From assembly GCA_903959905.1 (NCBI GenBank), contig CAJBYO010000005.1, positions 336,674 to 400,673 of the forward strand: 64,000 nucleotides of DNA, given 5' to 3'. The notes beneath the pieces are model-generated. The model was not told where the DNA came from, searched no databases, and saw only the letters and a list, made by a program, of their open reading frames with translations. A program made the position numbers and the translations under genes. This DNA comes from an uncultured Bacteroidales bacterium. GTDB lineage: Bacteria; Bacteroidota; Bacteroidia; Bacteroidales; FEN-979. Positions within the stretch are counted from its first letter, which is position 1. Each line of letters begins with the position of its first letter. Shown in pieces: positions 42,713 to 52,038 of this stretch.

Positions 42713-43555
42713 ATGAGAAGCCTTTATGTTGTTGTTTACAACACGCCCAAGTTTACCAGAGCTAGTCAAAAAACAAGCAAGGATAAGACCATATCAGAAT
42801 TCCTTCAAAGATTAAAAAATCACAAGGTTTGGCATTATGATATTGGTGATGATCCTTCTTTTTACCAGTTTAATCAAGGAAAGAACTTAACGTGGGGTAT
42901 TTGTCGAACTAATATTCGAAACAGATTAAAAAAAGATGATGTTGTACTCTTCTTTTGTTTTTGCAAAGACTGTTTTGCGTACTATTTGACTGGTTATGCC
43001 ACAGTTGACAATATCATAAAGCAATCAGAAATTTGGCAAAAAAAGGAATACAAACTATACCGAAATTATTTCAATATCCTAATAAAACCAGATGGTTCAA
43101 AAACCAGATGGATTCATTCAGAAATCTTGGCAGATATTACTGGAGATCATCCTGATTGGTTAAAAAGATTAATTGTGTCGAAAGGACCTAATAAATTGTT
43201 TGCATTAGATAAAGACACCATAAAAGTTGCATTTACTGAAAGGAACAATTACATTATTTTCAAGCAAGACTCCGCTGACACATTCATACTTAAGAATCAA
43301 ATAAAGATTGCTACTTGGGAACCAAAAGACAAAAAAGAAGTTTGGTTAGAGTCCGATCTTTCAAACAAAATATATGAGTTTTCATTTAATTTATCCAATC
43401 ATAGCAAGTACGAAATAGTCAGCCAAACAAATCGAAACTCCTTAAGAGTGCATGATCGAAATCAATCTCATGTATTTATCAAATATGAACTTGAAATAGA
43501 TGGTTTGGCCCAATGGAAAAAAGATTTTAAAGAGTATCTAGAACAAAATGAATGA
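42713..43555 (+). CDS. possible Nmad/EVE-like (PUA-fold) domain protein
   Basis: 280 residues, AT-rich. The first half (SLYVVVYNTPKFTRA, TWGICRTNIRNRLKKDDVVL then FFCFCKDCFAYYLTGYATVD) has the order of the nucleotide-modification-associated (Nmad) or EVE domains: a Cys-Arg segment, a 'GDxVLFF'-like strand and a G-Y strand. The C-terminal half is not recognised. Such domains bind modified bases and often act in defence. It lies 19 bp after the FISUMP gene and outside the late promoter units. The assignment is tentative. Confidence 0.45.
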   Translation: MRSLYVVVYNTPKFTRASQKTSKDKTISEFLQRLKNHKVWHYDIGDDPSFYQFNQGKNLTWGICRTNIRNRLKKDDVVLFFCFCKDCFAYYLTGYATVDNIIKQSEIWQKKEYKLYRNYFNILIKPDGSKTRWIHSEILADITGDHPDWLKRLIVSKGPNKLFALDKDTIKVAFTERNNYIIFKQDSADTFILKNQIKIATWEPKDKKEVWLESDLSNKIYEFSFNLSNHSKYEIVSQTNRNSLRVHDRNQSHVFIKYELEIDGLAQWKKDFKEYLEQNE

Positions 43556-43632
43556 ATAGTATGCTGTTATAGTCAATAGCAATTGTCTTCGTCTAAACGG
43601 GAATTAGTTTTACTGTTGCATGTTGTAAAATT

Positions 43633-43671
43633 GTCCTTTAACTCTCTTTGCATTCTGCTTTTCTTTGCTCA
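43633..43671 (+). promoter_or_regulatory. late promoter P5
   Basis: GTCCTTTAAC (43633-43642), 17 bp, TTTCTTTG (43660-43667), 4 nt to ATG 43672. It restarts tail transcription after the cargo block. Confidence 0.7.
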
Positions 43672-44112
43672 ATGCAAACCTCACAATCCAAACTTTCCGA
43701 ACGAGAAATTAGCGAAGCCTGGGCTAAGATCACCATTATCAAATGGAAGAAGAAACTTGCTTCTAACAGGATCGGCGACACAGGAACTCTCCTTAAAAGT
43801 TTCAAATACAACGTTCTTGCATCGGCACAGGGAAATGTGCTGAAAATCACCCTGCTTTTTGAGTATTACGGCCGCTTTGTCGACATGGGAGTCGGCAAAG
43901 GCGTAAAGATTGGCGATGTGAAAGAATCTGCCGCTTCACGAAAGCTTTCCGGGAAAATGCTCGGAAACCGCCGGCGACCGAAGAAATGGTATTCAAAGAC
44001 CTTCCATGCCGAAGTCATGAAGCTGAGCGAAATCTTCGCCAAGGAGTACGGTCACCGTGGAGTTGTGGCAATTACTGAAAACCTTTCTGATAAATCCATC
44101 CAGAATGGCTAA
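43672..44112 (+). CDS. HK97 gp10-like tail component
   Basis: 146 residues from ATG 43672, the start set by the late promoter distance. The pattern RIGDTGTLLKSFKYNVLA... YYGRFVDMGVGKGV... RPKKWYSKTF is that of small tail-completion proteins of the HK97 gp10 type. It directly precedes, and overlaps by 8 bp, the tape measure gene, the normal order in a siphovirus tail module. Confidence 0.65.
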   Translation: MQTSQSKLSEREISEAWAKITIIKWKKKLASNRIGDTGTLLKSFKYNVLASAQGNVLKITLLFEYYGRFVDMGVGKGVKIGDVKESAASRKLSGKMLGNRRRPKKWYSKTFHAEVMKLSEIFAKEYGHRGVVAITENLSDKSIQNG

Positions 44113-47100
44113 AAACGAAACATCCACCGCCACTGTCATTTTCAATGGTGAAAAGGCCAATGCAACGCTGAAACAGTTGGAGGCCGAAGCCAGGAAACTT
44201 AACGCAGAACTCCGGCAATTAAATGTCAATTCAAAGGAATTCGGAGAGAAAGAAAAGGAGTTTCAGCGGATAAATGGCAGGGTCAGGGAAATCCGGGGTG
44301 AGATCAACCAAACCGGTGGAGCTTTTTCAAAACTGGCGGACCAGGCTAACAAGTACCAACAGATCCTTCAGATGATCACCGTGGGGCTGATCGGGTTTGG
44401 CGCTTCGCTGGTCGGCCTGATCAAAGGCAATGCGAAACTTGAGGATTCTCTGGCCGATATCCGGAAAACCACCAAACTGACTGTCGATGAAGTAAAGAAA
44501 CTGAATACAGAACTGGGCAAGATCGACACCCGGACTTCCCGGAGCGATCTAAGGGAAATGGCAGTGGTCGCCGGTCAACTTGGCATTGCCCAGAAAGACA
44601 TCCTTCCGTTTGTTGATTCCATTGATAAACTCAATGTTGCTCTCGGGGCTGAAATCCAGGGAGGGGCAAGTGCGGTAGCAACCCAGATGGGAACCCTCCG
44701 AAATGTCCTGACAGACATGAAAACTTCTGCGGTTTCCGACGATATGCTTCGGTTGGGTAATGCTATCAATGTCCTGGGTGCAGATGGGTTCGCCACAGCG
44801 CCGGTACTGGTCGATCTTTCAAACCGGATTGGTGGTGTTGGAATGTCGCTCGGTTTATCTTCTGCTGAAGTGATGGGCATTTCTGCCACCCTCCAGGAGC
44901 TTGCAGTTTCCACCGAACGTGGCGGAACGGCAATGACGAAGATCCTGATGAAGATGACATACAACACCGCCGATTTTGCAAAGGTGGCCGGGATCCCATT
45001 GCAGGAATTTACCACGCTTGTAAATACTGATCTCTATGGCGCTTTCGTGAAAGTTGTTGAAGGATCGAAACGTGGCGGAGAAGGAGCAACGGTTTTGGGG
45101 AAACTGATCCGGGAACTTGAAATTTCCGGCGCCGGAGCTTCGGAAGTCTTTGCAAAACTCGGTGACAATACTGAAATGCTCCAGCAGAAAGTTGACCTGG
45201 CCGGCAAGTCATTGCAGGGCACCGATGAAATCATCAGGCAATTTAACGACAAGAACACAACCCTTGGAGCTACCCTGGATAAACTCGGAAAAGAGTTTTA
45301 CAGGTTGATCACCTTACCGGGAGTTACTGAGTTTCTCAAATCCATGGTCGGATCGGTGGTCAATCTTGTGGCATGGTTCAAAGCGTTGCCGGAGTGGATT
45401 GACAAGTACCGTATTCAACTGATCGCTGTCACCGGCATCATCGGCGTTTACATTGCAGCCCAGACAAGATCGATCCAGGTTGCAATCCTGAACAACCTGA
45501 CATTAAAGGAAGGAATCCTTCTGAGAATGAAGGATGCTGTGGTTCTCGAATACCTGGTCATCAAAGAACAGTTGCTTGCAATCTGGAAAGCCAATGGCAC
45601 GGTTGCAACGAAACTGGCAACAACTGCCCAGTGGCTCTGGAACGCTGCCATGGCCGCAAACCCGATCGGTCTTGTCATTGCAGGTATCACCGCCCTAGTT
45701 GCTGCTGTAAAGACCTACGAAACGTATAACAGCCAGGCCATTGCCCTGGAAAAATTAAAAGCTTCGACCACTGTTCTTCTGGCCGATGCCAATAAAAGAC
45801 TTGAAGATGCTTATGAAAAGGTCGCAGGTACCGTCAGGAACCTGAACCTGCTTTCGGTTCAAGAGAAAAAGGATCTCCAGGAAAAGATCGATCTGACCAT
45901 CAAGCAGGCAGAAGCGGAATTGGTTCTCTTGCAGGCAAAACAAAAGTCGATCGGCGAAGCAGCAGCAAAACCGACGATCCTGCAAAGGATCTGGAACACG
46001 GTAAAAGGTGCCGGCAGTCCGGGTGGTGCAGCAATGACAGTGGCCGGCAATGCCATCGATGCTGAAGAGAACCGTGCTGAAGCTACAAAACCCTATGATG
46101 AAGGGATTAAAAAGCTTCAGGATAAAATCTCTCAATTCAAGGATGCGAAGCAATCGCTTAGCGATGTTCTTAACGCCGAAAACATCGGCGATAAAATAGT
46201 AGGGGAATCGCTCGACAACCTGGAAGCAAAACTTTCAAAGTACCAGGTCGCACTGAAGGCTTCGGTTGCCGGCTCAGAAGATTTTATCCGTGTCCAGGGC
46301 AAGATCAAGGAATTGAATAAGAAGATTCAATCGTTCGACCGTTCGGATCCGGCATCCGGAACACCCGGCGATGCTGAATCCAGCGCAAAGAAACAAGCCG
46401 ATTATCTTCTTGACATCAAAAAACAACTGGCACAGGCCAGGGCTGCTGTCACCGAAGGCGAGATGGAACGGGAACTGGCCATAGAAGAAGAGAAACTGGC
46501 CGAACGCCTTGGAAAAATAAAAGGTAATTCAGCCGATGAGATCGAATTGCGCCGGCTCCTGACCGACCAGCTCATCCAAAAGCAGGATGAGATTCGGGCC
46601 AAATACGCTGAAAAAGAACTCCAGAACCAGTACAGGATAGACAAGGAGCTTTCTGAGGCAAAAATGGAAGCCCTGGACAAGAATTCCGATGAATACCTGC
46701 AGGCGGTACTGGATTCTCTTCAGCGGGAAATGGAATACACCCTGTCGGTAACAAAGGCAACCGAACAGCAGAAACAGGCTATCAAAGCCACTTATGCACA
46801 GAAGGCCACGAATGTCGTGACAAAGCATAAGGATAATGAAGATCAGGAACTTTTCAATTACCAGGAGCAGCTTAAAACCCTGCGCCTTAAATCCGATATC
46901 GACCTTGCAGAAAAACAGGTCAAGATCCGGCTGGAAGTTGATGCAAAGTACCGGAAGATCCTTGAAGACAACATCAAGGATGAAGCCCGGACCGCTGAGA
47001 TCAAAAAGCAAATGGCTGAAGAGGTCGCTGCCAGGCAGATTCAGCTTTCCAAGGAGACCGCCCTGAGGGTTGCCGATGATGCGATCTCTCTTGCAAAAGG

Positions 47101-47893
47101 GGCTGTCGATGGACTGGCTCAAATCTTCGCCATGCAGACCGATGCTGAAAACCAGCAACTCCGCCAGGATGAACAAGCCAACGACAAAAAGAAAGCAAAT
47201 CTTCAGGCCCAGTTGGATGCCAAGCTGATTTCAAAAGCACAGTATGATGCCCAGGTTGGCAAAATGGATAAAGACCTGGAGAAGAAGCGCAAGAAGCTGG
47301 AGCATGATCAGGCCGTCAGGAACAAAGAGGTCGCTTTGTTCAATGCGCTGATCAGCGTTGCCACTGCTGTCGCATCAGCTTTAAGCGCCGGCCCGGGTAC
47401 AGGGATCGTGCTTAGCATCATCACTGCCGCCCTGGGAGCGATCCAGATCGGTTACATCCTGAGCCAGAAAGTTCCGGAAGCTGCCATGGGCCGCTACTCA
47501 GTGATAGGCCAGGATGATAATAAACTCTACCGGGACGTTCCCTTGGTGAACAATCCTGAGACAGGATTGTATTCGACACCTACACTGATCAGCGAGACCG
47601 GCCAGGAATTGGTAATTGATCCAAAAACGACCAAAAACCTGATGATCAACTACCCGCAGGTGATAGAGGCGATCAACTTTGCCCGGGTTCCGCAAAGAGC
47701 TGTGGGAAAATACATGGAAACACCTTCGGCGACTTCCCAGCCGGTTGCACCGGTGGTCGATCCGGAGTTCACGGCAAGCATCAACCGGCTGAATTCCCTG
47801 ATCGAACAGGGTATTCCTGCCTTCATTTCCTTTGAGCACCTCAGAGAAACAACCAACCGTGTAAACCAGATCGAAGCCGAAGTTTCAAAATAA
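44105..47893 (+). CDS. tail tape measure protein
   Basis: 1262 residues from ATG 44105. Features are the N-terminal coiled coil (LKQLEAEARKLNAELRQLN), a phage tail tape measure domain (SLADIRKTTKLTVDEVKKLN, VAGQLGIAQKDI), several hydrophobic segments near residues 100, 445, 530 and 1085, and long charged helices (residues 770-1080). The length of this protein sets tail length; at about 1.5 A per residue it predicts a tail near 190 nm (estimate). It supports siphovirus morphology. Confidence 0.9.
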   Translation: MAKNETSTATVIFNGEKANATLKQLEAEARKLNAELRQLNVNSKEFGEKEKEFQRINGRVREIRGEINQTGGAFSKLADQANKYQQILQMITVGLIGFGASLVGLIKGNAKLEDSLADIRKTTKLTVDEVKKLNTELGKIDTRTSRSDLREMAVVAGQLGIAQKDILPFVDSIDKLNVALGAEIQGGASAVATQMGTLRNVLTDMKTSAVSDDMLRLGNAINVLGADGFATAPVLVDLSNRIGGVGMSLGLSSAEVMGISATLQELAVSTERGGTAMTKILMKMTYNTADFAKVAGIPLQEFTTLVNTDLYGAFVKVVEGSKRGGEGATVLGKLIRELEISGAGASEVFAKLGDNTEMLQQKVDLAGKSLQGTDEIIRQFNDKNTTLGATLDKLGKEFYRLITLPGVTEFLKSMVGSVVNLVAWFKALPEWIDKYRIQLIAVTGIIGVYIAAQTRSIQVAILNNLTLKEGILLRMKDAVVLEYLVIKEQLLAIWKANGTVATKLATTAQWLWNAAMAANPIGLVIAGITALVAAVKTYETYNSQAIALEKLKASTTVLLADANKRLEDAYEKVAGTVRNLNLLSVQEKKDLQEKIDLTIKQAEAELVLLQAKQKSIGEAAAKPTILQRIWNTVKGAGSPGGAAMTVAGNAIDAEENRAEATKPYDEGIKKLQDKISQFKDAKQSLSDVLNAENIGDKIVGESLDNLEAKLSKYQVALKASVAGSEDFIRVQGKIKELNKKIQSFDRSDPASGTPGDAESSAKKQADYLLDIKKQLAQARAAVTEGEMERELAIEEEKLAERLGKIKGNSADEIELRRLLTDQLIQKQDEIRAKYAEKELQNQYRIDKELSEAKMEALDKNSDEYLQAVLDSLQREMEYTLSVTKATEQQKQAIKATYAQKATNVVTKHKDNEDQELFNYQEQLKTLRLKSDIDLAEKQVKIRLEVDAKYRKILEDNIKDEARTAEIKKQMAEEVAARQIQLSKETALRVADDAISLAKGAVDGLAQIFAMQTDAENQQLRQDEQANDKKKANLQAQLDAKLISKAQYDAQVGKMDKDLEKKRKKLEHDQAVRNKEVALFNALISVATAVASALSAGPGTGIVLSIITAALGAIQIGYILSQKVPEAAMGRYSVIGQDDNKLYRDVPLVNNPETGLYSTPTLISETGQELVIDPKTTKNLMINYPQVIEAINFARVPQRAVGKYMETPSATSQPVAPVVDPEFTASINRLNSLIEQGIPAFISFEHLRETTNRVNQIEAEVSK

Positions 47894-47900
47894 ATCCATT

Positions 47901-49532
47901 ATGCTCTCCATCCTTATCGCCGACCAGCCGCTTGATTTGTCCGATGATTTTTCGGTTTCACTGAATCTTAAATCACCGCTTTTCAATGATGTCGGGGATT
48001 ATTCCTACCCATTCAAGGTTCCTGTCACAGCAAGGAATAAGGCAATCCTGGGGTGGAAAAACCGTATTGCCGCATCCCAAAGCATCTATGAAACTTATGA
48101 GGGCAGCTTCCGGTGGAACGGAATCGTTCTGTTCAAAGGTCAGGTTAGGATAAAAACAGCCGGAGAAAAGACCTTTGAAGGCATCCTGTATATCAATAAA
48201 GGAAATTTCAATTATGAGGTGAAAGACCTTATGATGAACAGGGTTGATCTGGGGCTGAAAGAGTTCGCCAGCGATCAGGATGCGATCAATTACTTCAACT
48301 GGTCGCTAACCCATTTTTATCCGGAGGTCGATTTCTCCATGCCGAAGATCGGAAACCTGGATTATTACGACCCGCCAGCCACCAATCCGGAGTTGATGGC
48401 CTATAATTACGTTTTCCCGGATGGATTGCTGCATAAAACCACTTCGGATGGCACCCAGCGAACGATCCTTGTACCTTTCCTTTACCTGAAATATGTCCTG
48501 AATAAGCTGGCTGAAATCTTCGGCTACAGGCTCGAAGATGAATTTTTCACTTCCAGTACCGAGCTTTCCCGCCTGGTCATATACCATTCGGTAAACTTAA
48601 GCGAAGTAATTTTCGGTCTTCAGCAGCTCTTTTATTGCCGGTTTGTTCCCAAGGTCAAGGTGAGCGAGTTTATCTCCGGCTTAGAAAAATGGTTCAATTG
48701 TAGCTTCCATGCCGATTCTAAACAACGGGTCATCCGCATTGTCGGCAACAGGAATGTGTTGCTGCATTCCGAATTGCTTGAGTTTTCCGAGAATATCATT
48801 TCAATTTCCCAGGAGATACCGGATGAAATTACCGGGTATAGGTTCATGATCGGACCTGATGCAGGTGATAAAGTGTACCAGGCCCAGTTGGATGCCGAAA
48901 AGGGGATCACGGATTACATCCGTGGCGCTGTCGGGAGCTTCTCGGAGATCCCGCCATATCCCTTTACGTGGATTGGAGACATCTATTACGTTGTTGACAC
49001 GAATACCTGGTGGCAACTTGGAGTCAACGGTATTACCTTTCTGATCGAATGGATTCAGATGCCAAACGGCCCGGTACTGACTGACAAGTTCTTTTATAAA
49101 TATGGTGATGAAAAGAATAAGTTCGAGACGAGCTTCTCTTCGCTGTACGACAGGTTCGGGATCGTAAGCTGCGGGAACATGGGAACTGATAAAGACAAAA
49201 TCACTCCAAGGTTGTTCTGGGTAGGTATTACAGGAGGGTATGGATATCCTGTTGAACTCCGTGGACTTGCCGATGGCGGTAATCTCTCCCTGAGATATAC
49301 CGGTTCACACGGCATTTTCAATCTTTTCTGGAAGGACTGGGTGGATTGGATCATGAATACCCGCAAGAGCGTAAAGATTGAAAAGCAGATGGATTTCATC
49401 GAACTGAAAAACATCGATTTTACGAAGCGATACCGGATGAACGGGATCAATTATCTGGTCAGTGAAATTTCAGTTACCCTGAACAAATCCTCGATCAAAT
49501 CTGCACAACTGAAGTGCTTCTCCTGTCCCTGA
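47901..49532 (+). CDS. tail baseplate-type protein
   Basis: 543 residues, 8 bp after the tape measure gene, where distal tail or baseplate proteins are coded. The start MLSILIADQPLDLSDDFSVS followed by NDVGDYSYPFKVPVTARNK fits tail-tip proteins that begin with a ring-forming beta domain. The rest is beta-rich and aromatic. No catalytic motif seen. It ends just before the last late promoter. Confidence 0.62.
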   Translation: MLSILIADQPLDLSDDFSVSLNLKSPLFNDVGDYSYPFKVPVTARNKAILGWKNRIAASQSIYETYEGSFRWNGIVLFKGQVRIKTAGEKTFEGILYINKGNFNYEVKDLMMNRVDLGLKEFASDQDAINYFNWSLTHFYPEVDFSMPKIGNLDYYDPPATNPELMAYNYVFPDGLLHKTTSDGTQRTILVPFLYLKYVLNKLAEIFGYRLEDEFFTSSTELSRLVIYHSVNLSEVIFGLQQLFYCRFVPKVKVSEFISGLEKWFNCSFHADSKQRVIRIVGNRNVLLHSELLEFSENIISISQEIPDEITGYRFMIGPDAGDKVYQAQLDAEKGITDYIRGAVGSFSEIPPYPFTWIGDIYYVVDTNTWWQLGVNGITFLIEWIQMPNGPVLTDKFFYKYGDEKNKFETSFSSLYDRFGIVSCGNMGTDKDKITPRLFWVGITGGYGYPVELRGLADGGNLSLRYTGSHGIFNLFWKDWVDWIMNTRKSVKIEKQMDFIELKNIDFTKRYRMNGINYLVSEISVTLNKSSIKSAQLKCFSCP

Positions 49533-49536
49533 TCCT

Positions 49537-49575
49537 GTCCTTTATTTCACCGGTTCATCATGGTACTATTGCACC
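49537..49575 (+). promoter_or_regulatory. late promoter P6
   Basis: GTCCTTTATT (49537-49546), 17 bp, TACTATTG (49564-49571), 4 nt to ATG 49576. It starts within the stop region of the preceding tail gene. Confidence 0.75.
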
Positions 49576-51249
49576 ATGATCGACATCACCGAAACCCCTA
49601 ACCTTGTTTCGTTTGCCGGGAACCCGGTCTTATTCGAGGCCTGCTCGTCCGAATACCTGGTCTCGCTTGGGACCAGGGCAGAGTTTGAACTGGTAGTTTC
49701 CGGAATAGATACCAATGTCGGTCATTCGTTCACCCTGAAGTTTGCCGGCAAGACACTTGTCTTTAAATCTGCCGGCATCACCGAATTTAACGGCCTTTTG
49801 TTTGAGGTCGCATATTACGGCTGGACTTACATTGATTTTGCCTTCAGTATTTACCAATGCTTTCTGGAAAACTATGATATTCAGAAAGCATTCGATGTTA
49901 CGATCGGTCCTGTGGGAACCAGTGAACGCAAGATTACACTCAGGGCAAAGGAAGCAGGTGCAGACTATTCCGTTACCCTGACCAATGTCGGGGTGTACGG
50001 TGTTGCCCAGGGAACGAATACACCCGGAACCGATGACGTGTACCAGGATTTCTTTGGCATCCTTTGCTTGATCCGGGACAGCTATGGTAATGCGATCGGA
50101 GAGGATATCAAGCCCACTGATCTCATGGGAGGAGCCCAGTTCGATATCTCTGATTACATCCGGTCAAAGTTCGCTGCCTGGGAGATAACCCGCTTTGAGT
50201 TCCCCGAATTGACTGGTAATGTCAAGATGCACGGTTGGGATTACCTCCTGAAATACCGTGTATCCTTTGCCGAAAGCATTGCAGGGCATGTCAGGGGCCT
50301 TCAGTCAACTGGCTGGAAATATGCCTTGGCCGGCGGGCTGAACCATGAGCTGCTGACCTGCCTCAATGAGAATTACCAGGAATACTTTGAGATAGAAGCA
50401 AACAAATCAAAGTTCCTTACCTGGCTTCCCACTACAAAATATTCCCGCAGTGGCGTTGTTGAGAAGCTCTTTTTTCTTTTTCAGAACAACCCTGACCTTG
50501 TCCAGTACAGGCTTGTAGTGGTCGTCACTTTTACCGACTACACCCATAAGATCATTAATGCCACTCCGCTGGCGATGTATACTCCATATACGATCGCCGA
50601 GTTCAAGGTCGGGTTTGATCACCTGAACCTGGTCAATGCCTGGTACGGAAAAACCGTCCGATCATGGGAAGTAATGTTGATGGATAGTGATGATGAATAC
50701 CTGTCCGAACGCCGGATTTACATCAATGATTCAAGGGTCTTTGAGAATGAAAAGGTCTTCTTTTACAGGAATTCATTTTCCGCCTATGATACGTTCAGGT
50801 TCCTTGGTAAATCAGAAATGAACCTTGAATATGAGAGAGCTGCCGGCACTACTATTCGGGAAGAGAAGTATTCCTTCTTCAACGCCTCGTCCCGGCAATT
50901 CAGCTCAAAAGAAACCGAGATCTGCAAAGCAAACTCCGGATGGATCTCCCTTGCAGAAAAGAATTGCCTGAGGGAACTGCTTTTGTCCACCGAGGCTTAC
51001 GAGCAGATTGGAAAAGAGCTTTTCCAGATCGTCGTAAAGACGGCCAAGTTGACTCCGTTCCTCAAAGAGGGTGAATACCTGTTCAACCTCGAAATCGAGT
51101 ATGAACGTGCTTATGAGAATTCATTCTTCTCAGTCCATGTTCCTGAGAGTTCAGCGAATCCGATCATTCCGCCGGTAGCGCTGACCTGGGATAACATGGA
51201 AGTGAGTTTTGATAATGTTGAAATAACCTTTGACCAGGTAACATTCTAA
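49576..51249 (+). CDS. tail tip or fibre-associated protein
   Basis: 557 residues, beta-rich (FELVVSGIDTNVGHSFTLKF, VTIGPVGTSERKITL), ending in the repeat-like tail ALTWDNMEVSFDNVEITFDQ, which contains two similar short units. It opens the fibre transcription unit and is 3 bp before the next gene. No enzyme motif. A baseplate or fibre-attachment role is inferred. Confidence 0.58.
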   Translation: MIDITETPNLVSFAGNPVLFEACSSEYLVSLGTRAEFELVVSGIDTNVGHSFTLKFAGKTLVFKSAGITEFNGLLFEVAYYGWTYIDFAFSIYQCFLENYDIQKAFDVTIGPVGTSERKITLRAKEAGADYSVTLTNVGVYGVAQGTNTPGTDDVYQDFFGILCLIRDSYGNAIGEDIKPTDLMGGAQFDISDYIRSKFAAWEITRFEFPELTGNVKMHGWDYLLKYRVSFAESIAGHVRGLQSTGWKYALAGGLNHELLTCLNENYQEYFEIEANKSKFLTWLPTTKYSRSGVVEKLFFLFQNNPDLVQYRLVVVVTFTDYTHKIINATPLAMYTPYTIAEFKVGFDHLNLVNAWYGKTVRSWEVMLMDSDDEYLSERRIYINDSRVFENEKVFFYRNSFSAYDTFRFLGKSEMNLEYERAAGTTIREEKYSFFNASSRQFSSKETEICKANSGWISLAEKNCLRELLLSTEAYEQIGKELFQIVVKTAKLTPFLKEGEYLFNLEIEYERAYENSFFSVHVPESSANPIIPPVALTWDNMEVSFDNVEITFDQVTF

Positions 51250-51252
51250 ACT

Positions 51253-52011
51253 ATGGCAAGACAGGAAATAAATATCGGGATTGTCCCGGGTGATAAACGG
51301 GGTGACAAACTCCGTGTAGGTGGCAAAAAGATCAATGAGAACTTCACGGAATTATACAACTTCCTTTTCAATGTCCAGTCTTCGGCTGTCATTGCCGGTT
51401 TTCATGAGATTACCGAGGATGAAAGTAACCGGTTGACGGAAAAGAATGTCATTATACCGGCTCCCGGGGTTGATAAAATCATCGAGCTTGTTTCTCTCAT
51501 TGCCAGGATCACTCCAATGCCGCCACCCATCGGTGGGTTGCAGGTTTATTCCTACCAGACGCTGAATGTTACTACCGATGGAGATACGGAAACCCAGGAT
51601 TGGGGTTTCTTTCCGTCAGACTTCATCATGTCACAGTCTCAGACGATCCAGCGAATGACTCCGGTATTCTCGACACAGATCTTCGAAAATACACCGGTCT
51701 ATGTTTGCCTTTCCGGTGGCGAAAATCCCAAATCAGGAAGTTCAAAAATTGAACTTTTTTACCTGTATCGGATCATTGATGGTACGGGTGGTTCCGGTGG
51801 CGGTGGTGGCGGGATAGCGATTGACCAGGTGGTGCAGTCTTTCATAAACCAGAGCGAGATCACAGTTTTGCACAACCTTCACAAATACCCTACGGTTGTC
51901 GTAGTTGATACGACCGGCAGAGAATTGGTGGCAGAGGTTACGCATGAATCGACCGACCAGATGGTGATCCGGCTCAACCCGGCCGCAAGCGGAAAACTTA
52001 TTTACAACTAA
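51253..52011 (+). CDS. tail fibre-region protein
   Basis: 252 residues. Begins MARQEINIGIVPGDKRGDKL with INENFTELYNFLF, a start often seen in phage fibre proteins of this kind. A glycine-rich hinge (GTGGSGGGGGG near 178-188) separates N-terminal attachment and C-terminal beta domain (VVQSFINQSEITVLHNLHKY). It lies among fibre genes. The receptor is unknown. Confidence 0.6.
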   Translation: MARQEINIGIVPGDKRGDKLRVGGKKINENFTELYNFLFNVQSSAVIAGFHEITEDESNRLTEKNVIIPAPGVDKIIELVSLIARITPMPPPIGGLQVYSYQTLNVTTDGDTETQDWGFFPSDFIMSQSQTIQRMTPVFSTQIFENTPVYVCLSGGENPKSGSSKIELFYLYRIIDGTGGSGGGGGGIAIDQVVQSFINQSEITVLHNLHKYPTVVVVDTTGRELVAEVTHESTDQMVIRLNPAASGKLIYN

Positions 52012-52038
52012 CCTTCATTAACCTTTAAAATAGAAACA

